Positions 7,304-9,699 of a stretch of 9,699 nt of DNA are shown one piece after another. Under the pieces are notes generated by a model. The model was not told the origin of the DNA, did no database searches, and saw only the letters and a list, made by a program, of their open reading frames with translations. This DNA is from an uncultured Lachnospiraceae bacterium (GTDB lineage: Bacteria; Bacillota; Clostridia; Lachnospirales; Lachnospiraceae), in assembly GCA_902803155.1 (NCBI GenBank), contig CADCOU010000286.1:1-9699 (forward strand), written 5' to 3'. How positions within the stretch are numbered: the stretch's first letter is position 1; every line of letters starts with the position of its first letter. A program made the position numbers and the translations under genes.

Positions 7304-7309
7304 GGTCAA
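7281..7309 (-). promoter_or_regulatory. promoter of the maltodextrin operon
   Basis: On the minus strand TTGACC (7309-7304) is followed by a 17-base spacer and TATAGT (7286-7281). Both boxes match the housekeeping sigma consensus at 5 of 6 positions. Transcription would start near 7274, leaving an untranslated leader of about 120 bases before the binding-protein gene. The spacer is almost entirely occupied by an operator palindrome that abuts the -35 box. Confidence 0.8.
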
Positions 7310-7498
7310 GACGGTTTTCTGTTTTCGGACGCTTTTCGTCTGGTATTCACAATTCTCTTTCCGACTTTTTGTGTATAATGCATAATCGTTTAATGTGAAA
7401 CGCCTGCTGCCGGCAGGCAATGCCTCAGCAAGAATACCGATGACGTTCCGGATTCTGCCATCGGATAGAAAATGACTGACCCGGTGCCTTTATGCACA

Positions 7499-7528
7499 GT
7501 GTCAAATCTGCTGCAGCTGTGGTATAGT
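7499..7528 (+). promoter_or_regulatory. candidate promoter of the cyclophilin gene
   Basis: TATAGT at 7523-7528 is preceded by TGG, giving an extended -10 of the TGN type. A weak -35 GTGTCA at 7499-7504 lies 18 bases upstream. The start of transcription would be near 7535, about 47 bases before the ATG. The extended -10 makes the poor -35 acceptable. Confidence 0.55.
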
Positions 7529-7581
7529 AGGAGTGCTCCATTGATGGGCAGAAGACTGATTTCAGAAAGGAATGAAAGAAT

Positions 7582-8106
7582 ATGGCACAGAATCCTGTTA
7601 TTACGATCACTATGGAAAACGGCGGCGTGATCAAAGCCGAGCTTTATCCCGAATATGCTCCCAATACAGTCAACAATTTTATCGCCCTTGCAGGTTCCGG
7701 GTTTTACGACGGACTGATCTTCCACCGGGTCATCCCGGGCTTCATGATTCAGGGCGGCGATCCGGAAGGTTCCGGTATGGGCGGTCCGGGTTATTCGATC
7801 CGCGGAGAGTTCCGCCGCAACGGATTTAAGGCAAACACGCTGAAGCATACTGCAGGCGTCCTGTCCATGGCGCGCGCGATGAACCCGAATTCCGCCGGTT
7901 CCCAGTTCTTCATCATGCATAAGGACGCACCGCATCTGGACGGCGACTACGCGGCATTCGGCAAGGTAACGGAAGGAATGGATGTGGTCGATCAGATCGC
8001 CATGACGGAGACCGACTATTCAGACCGTCCGATGGAAGACCAGAAGATCCTGACCATGACCGTCGAAACCTTCGAAACAGAGTATCCGGCTCCGGAGAAA
8101 GTGTAA
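7582..8106 (+). CDS. cyclophilin-type peptidyl-prolyl cis-trans isomerase
   Basis: This 174-residue protein folding catalyst isomerises X-Pro bonds. It has no signal peptide or membrane segment, so it is cytoplasmic. The cyclophilin core is intact: FHRVIPGFMIQGGDP at 47-61 carries the catalytic arginine (Arg49) and the pocket residues Phe54, Met55 and Gln57. SMARAMNPNSAGSQFFI at 95-111 carries Gln108, and LDGDYAAFGKV follows at 119-129. The position of the human cyclophilin A tryptophan that binds cyclosporin is occupied here by histidine (PHLDG), as expected for a poorly drug-sensitive bacterial enzyme. The start ATGGCACAG has GAAAGGA ten bases upstream. An out-of-frame ATG at 7572 can be ignored. 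It is the only plus-strand gene in the window, divergent from the sugar operon and convergent with the acetyltransferase gene, with which it shares a terminator. Confidence 0.96.
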   Translation: MAQNPVITITMENGGVIKAELYPEYAPNTVNNFIALAGSGFYDGLIFHRVIPGFMIQGGDPEGSGMGGPGYSIRGEFRRNGFKANTLKHTAGVLSMARAMNPNSAGSQFFIMHKDAPHLDGDYAAFGKVTEGMDVVDQIAMTETDYSDRPMEDQKILTMTVETFETEYPAPEKV

Positions 8107-8151
8107 AAAGTATAATTTGAAGCAGAACCTGCATCAATTTCCGGAATGCAG

Positions 8152-8190
8152 AAAACGGGCTGACCATCCTGAGGATGATCAACCCGTTTT
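8152..8190. terminator. bidirectional terminator shared by cyclophilin and acetyltransferase genes
   Basis: Two 19-base arms (8152-8170 and 8172-8190), AAAACGGG...CATCCT and AGGATGATC...CCCGTTTT, pair at 17 of 19 positions. The two exceptions become U-G pairs in minus-strand RNA, so the stem is complete only in that direction. The arm ends provide the U-run (CCCGTTTT) on both strands. The acetyltransferase stop codon (8191-8189) lies inside the outer arm. Confidence 0.9.
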
Positions 8191-8710
8191 AATTTCTGTA
8201 TAACGTCCACAGCCTTCCCTCCGACTGTTGGAATCCCAGTTTCCGTGCAAGCCGGGCAGAGGCTGTGTTGGACGGTTCGATCTCCACGCTGACCTCATCG
8301 ATCTTGAGCCTCCGGAACGCATAGTCCAGGATGGCGGTGCATGCTTCGTACGCATAGCCCTTTCTCCGGTATGCCGGATCGATCAGGTATCCCAGTTCGA
8401 TCCTCCCGAGCGGGCTGTTGTCATCCGCAACCGGCTGCAGGCCGCACCTTCCGATGATGGCAGCCTCTCTGGCTTCTCCTTCATGAAGGGACGGATTCCC
8501 TTTCAGACATACCGTCCACAGGCCGAAGCCGAATACAGGATATACGGTATGGATGTAGGCGAGATACTTTTCCAGCTCTTCATCCTCGTCTTCCGATATC
8601 CGGTCTCTCGTTTCATCTTCCGACGCAGACAGCATGATACAGTAAATCCGGGAGAAGTCCCTTCCAGAACTCTCCCGGATGATCAGTCTGTCTGTCTCTG
8701 CGATGATCAA
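8189..8710 (-). CDS. GNAT-family N-acetyltransferase, RimJ/RimL-like
   Basis: This 173-residue acetyl-CoA-dependent acyltransferase has an unknown acceptor. It begins ETDRLIIRES, the typical first strand of the RimJ/RimL type. The central part reads IELGYLIDPAYRRKGYAYEA, with the acetyl-CoA pyrophosphate loop RRKGYA at 115-120, followed by NTASARLARKLGF at 148-160, the motif B region. The start codon is TTG at 8710. It overlaps the rplQ stop (TTGA), with GGAG about five bases upstream, so translation is probably coupled to L17. No ATG start fits better: the sequence aligns with the family from the second residue onward. Because RimJ, RimL and RimI act on ribosomal proteins, the position invites a ribosomal substrate, but many relatives acetylate other molecules. 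The gene is closed by the hairpin at 8152-8190. Confidence 0.87.
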   Translation of the reverse strand: MIIAETDRLIIRESSGRDFSRIYCIMLSASEDETRDRISEDEDEELEKYLAYIHTVYPVFGFGLWTVCLKGNPSLHEGEAREAAIIGRCGLQPVADDNSPLGRIELGYLIDPAYRRKGYAYEACTAILDYAFRRLKIDEVSVEIEPSNTASARLARKLGFQQSEGRLWTLYRN

Positions 8711-9243
8711 ACCAGCTCCAGCACGACTTCCATCGCGCCGTCACCACGTCTCTGGCCGATCTTGATGATGCGTGTGTAACCGCCGTTGCGGTTTGCATAC
8801 TTCGGAGCGATCTCGTCAAAGAGCTTGGCCGGAATGTCAACTGACTTGGTATTTCTCTTGCGTCCTGCTGCGTCTGCCGGGACCTCGGTCACCGGATAGA
8901 GCATCTTCAGCATCTGACGTCTTGCATGAAGCCTTGCCGGATTATCCTTCCTGATCTCCTTCTCGACTTCGTCATAGACAGTCTTCTTCTTTCCGTCGAC
9001 GACTTCCTTGACTCTCTTGCCGTCCTTATCCTTGCGCGGAACCTTAGCCATGACCTTGACAGTCTGATAATCATCTCTTTCCTTCACTGCGAGTGCAATC
9101 AGACCTTCAACGATCTTCTGGGTCTCCTTCGCCTTTGCTTCCGTGGTAACGATCTTTCCATGGTAAAGCAGTGCTGTGACCTGGCTTCTGAGAAGAGCTT
9201 TTCTCTGGGAGGCGGTTCTGCTTAACTTTCTGTAACCTGACAT
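8707..9243 (-). CDS. rplQ: 50S ribosomal protein L17
   Basis: This large-subunit ribosomal protein is 178 residues long, against about 120-127 in Bacillus and Escherichia. The conserved N-terminus (GYRKLSRTASQRKALLR) and the C-terminal block KLFDEIAPKYANRNGGYTRI at 140-159 are clear. The extra length is a lysine-rich charged insert at about residues 55-100 and a short one near 119-137. I recall similar inserts in Lachnospiraceae L17, which supports the taxonomic guess. The start is placed at 9243 (MSGYRK) because GGAGG lies seven bases upstream and homologues start there. An upstream in-frame ATG at 9279 would add 12 arginine-rich residues with no ribosome site. It follows rpoA by 80 bases in the alpha operon and overlaps the acetyltransferase start by four bases. 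Confidence 0.97.
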   Translation of the reverse strand: MSGYRKLSRTASQRKALLRSQVTALLYHGKIVTTEAKAKETQKIVEGLIALAVKERDDYQTVKVMAKVPRKDKDGKRVKEVVDGKKKTVYDEVEKEIRKDNPARLHARRQMLKMLYPVTEVPADAAGRKRNTKSVDIPAKLFDEIAPKYANRNGGYTRIIKIGQRRGDGAMEVVLELV

Positions 9244-9323
9244 TATAATATCCTCCATTCGTGCAGCGCGGGCGCGCATTCTTCGGTCTTACCGCCCGTG
9301 TGCGTTATTGTTTCAACGGTTTC

Positions 9324-9699
9324 TTATGCGTCTTCTCCTGTACGCAGTCCCAGTCCCAGCTCCTGGAGCTTGGCAAGGACTTCCTCAAGAGACTTTCTGC
9401 CAAGGTTGCGGACCTTCATCATATCGTCCGGAGTCTTGTTGCAGAGCTCGCCGACGGTGTTGATGCCCGCCCTCTTCAGGCAGTTGTAGGACCGGACAGA
9501 GAGTTCCAGCTCGTCGATCGTCATCTCGAGACGGCCTCCGTCGGTCTCGCTCTCAGCCTGTGTCAGAACCGGCTGAAGCGGCTTGTCGGACAGGTCGATG
9601 AATAGTTTCAGATGATCGCTCAGGACCTTGGCTGCCATGCTGACCGCCATATCCGGAGTGAGCGTTCCGTTCGTCCACACATCAAGTGTAAGCTTGTCG
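9324..9699 (-). CDS. rpoA: DNA-directed RNA polymerase alpha subunit, C-terminal part (5' end outside window)
   Basis: The last 124 or so residues of the RNA polymerase alpha subunit are present. The visible part begins in the N-terminal assembly domain (KLTLDVWTNGTLTPDMAVSMAA), passes through an acidic linker (TQAESETDGG) and ends with the alpha C-terminal domain: ELSVRSYNCLKRAGINTVGEL, then KVRNLGRKSLEEV. The VRSYNCLK segment contains the arginine that contacts upstream promoter DNA and activators in Escherichia coli (Arg265). The frame is open to the right edge, so the gene is truncated by the window and not broken. It is the penultimate ribosomal-operon gene, followed by rplQ. Confidence 0.98.
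   Translation of the reverse strand, partial: DKLTLDVWTNGTLTPDMAVSMAAKVLSDHLKLFIDLSDKPLQPVLTQAESETDGGRLEMTIDELELSVRSYNCLKRAGINTVGELCNKTPDDMMKVRNLGRKSLEEVLAKLQELGLGLRTGEDA

Larger units (their letters stand above)
7155..7581. other. divergent control region between sugar operon and cyclophilin gene
   Basis: These 427 bases hold no convincing gene. From left to right they contain the binding-protein ribosome binding site, the operator array, the operon promoter, an isolated plus-strand TATAAT at 7374-7379 without a good -35, and a small hairpin GCCTGC/GCAGGC (7402-7418) containing the palindrome CTGCCGGCAG. A weak CCGATG/CATCGG repeat (7437-7464) and the cyclophilin promoter at 7499-7528 follow. 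Open frames crossing it on the minus strand are low-complexity shadows of the flanking genes. Confidence 0.65.

Noticed and set aside
7390..7935. 181-codon minus-strand frame opposite the cyclophilin gene
   Set aside because: The plus-strand cyclophilin sequence is unambiguous, and the antisense reading has no recognisable features.
1119..8188. Search for a mobile element, CRISPR array or defence genes around the inserted block
   Set aside because: No transposase, integrase, long terminal repeats, regularly spaced repeats or nuclease-like genes were found. The block reads as an ordinary metabolic operon.
9244..9279. 12-residue N-terminal extension of L17 (MRARAARMEDII)
   Set aside because: There is no ribosome site at the upstream ATG. 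The extension covers the GGAGG that serves the start at 9243, and homologues begin at the equivalent of that start.
9269..9298. CGGGCG/CGCCCG inverted repeat between rpoA and rplQ
   Set aside because: Only six pairs with an 18-base loop and no T-run in a GC-rich stretch. This is easily chance.

Overview
The window is a chromosomal segment from a Gram-positive Clostridia-type bacterium, most probably a member of the Lachnospiraceae. The L17 protein carries the long lysine-rich insert I associate with that family, the rpoA-rplQ gene order is typical of Firmicutes, the binding protein and regulator resemble gut or rumen Clostridia proteins, and the base composition is moderate (by eye slightly above 50% GC). 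The genus cannot be told from this window.

Right end (about 8150-9699, minus strand): the tail of the alpha ribosomal operon. It holds the 3' part of rpoA, then rplQ (L17), then a GNAT acetyltransferase whose TTG start overlaps the rplQ stop. A long hairpin at 8152-8190 closes this unit and also the convergent cyclophilin gene.

Middle: a plus-strand cyclophilin-type peptidyl-prolyl isomerase (7582-8106) lies divergent to a five-gene minus-strand operon for maltodextrin-like alpha-glucans. The operon order is substrate-binding protein (5877-7154), MalF-type permease (4906-5760), MalG-type permease (4079-4909), 4-alpha-glucanotransferase MalQ (2493-4004) and a LacI-family regulator (1400-2428). 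Its promoter is readable (TTGACC, 17 bp, TATAGT). One operator of the form GGWAACGTTWCC exactly abuts the -35 box inside the spacer. A second lies just downstream of the start, and two degenerate copies follow at exact 12-bp spacing. Hairpins sit between malE and malF and between malG and malQ. No transporter ATPase is encoded here, so an ATPase made elsewhere must energise the importer. The binding protein lacks the lipobox cysteine normal for Gram-positive importers.

Left end (1-1118, minus strand): ECF vitamin-transporter ATPases. EcfA1 runs without any stop codon into a second ATPase domain (EcfA2) that leaves the window, so the two subunits look fused in one reading frame. In most Firmicutes ecfA1 directly follows rplQ. 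Here about 7 kb (sugar operon plus cyclophilin) separates them, and the ECF gene has its own candidate promoter at 1192-1220.

Working model (inference): the regulator represses its own operon from the multi-operator promoter, sugar relieves repression, the permease brings in malto-oligosaccharides, and MalQ disproportionates them in the cytoplasm.
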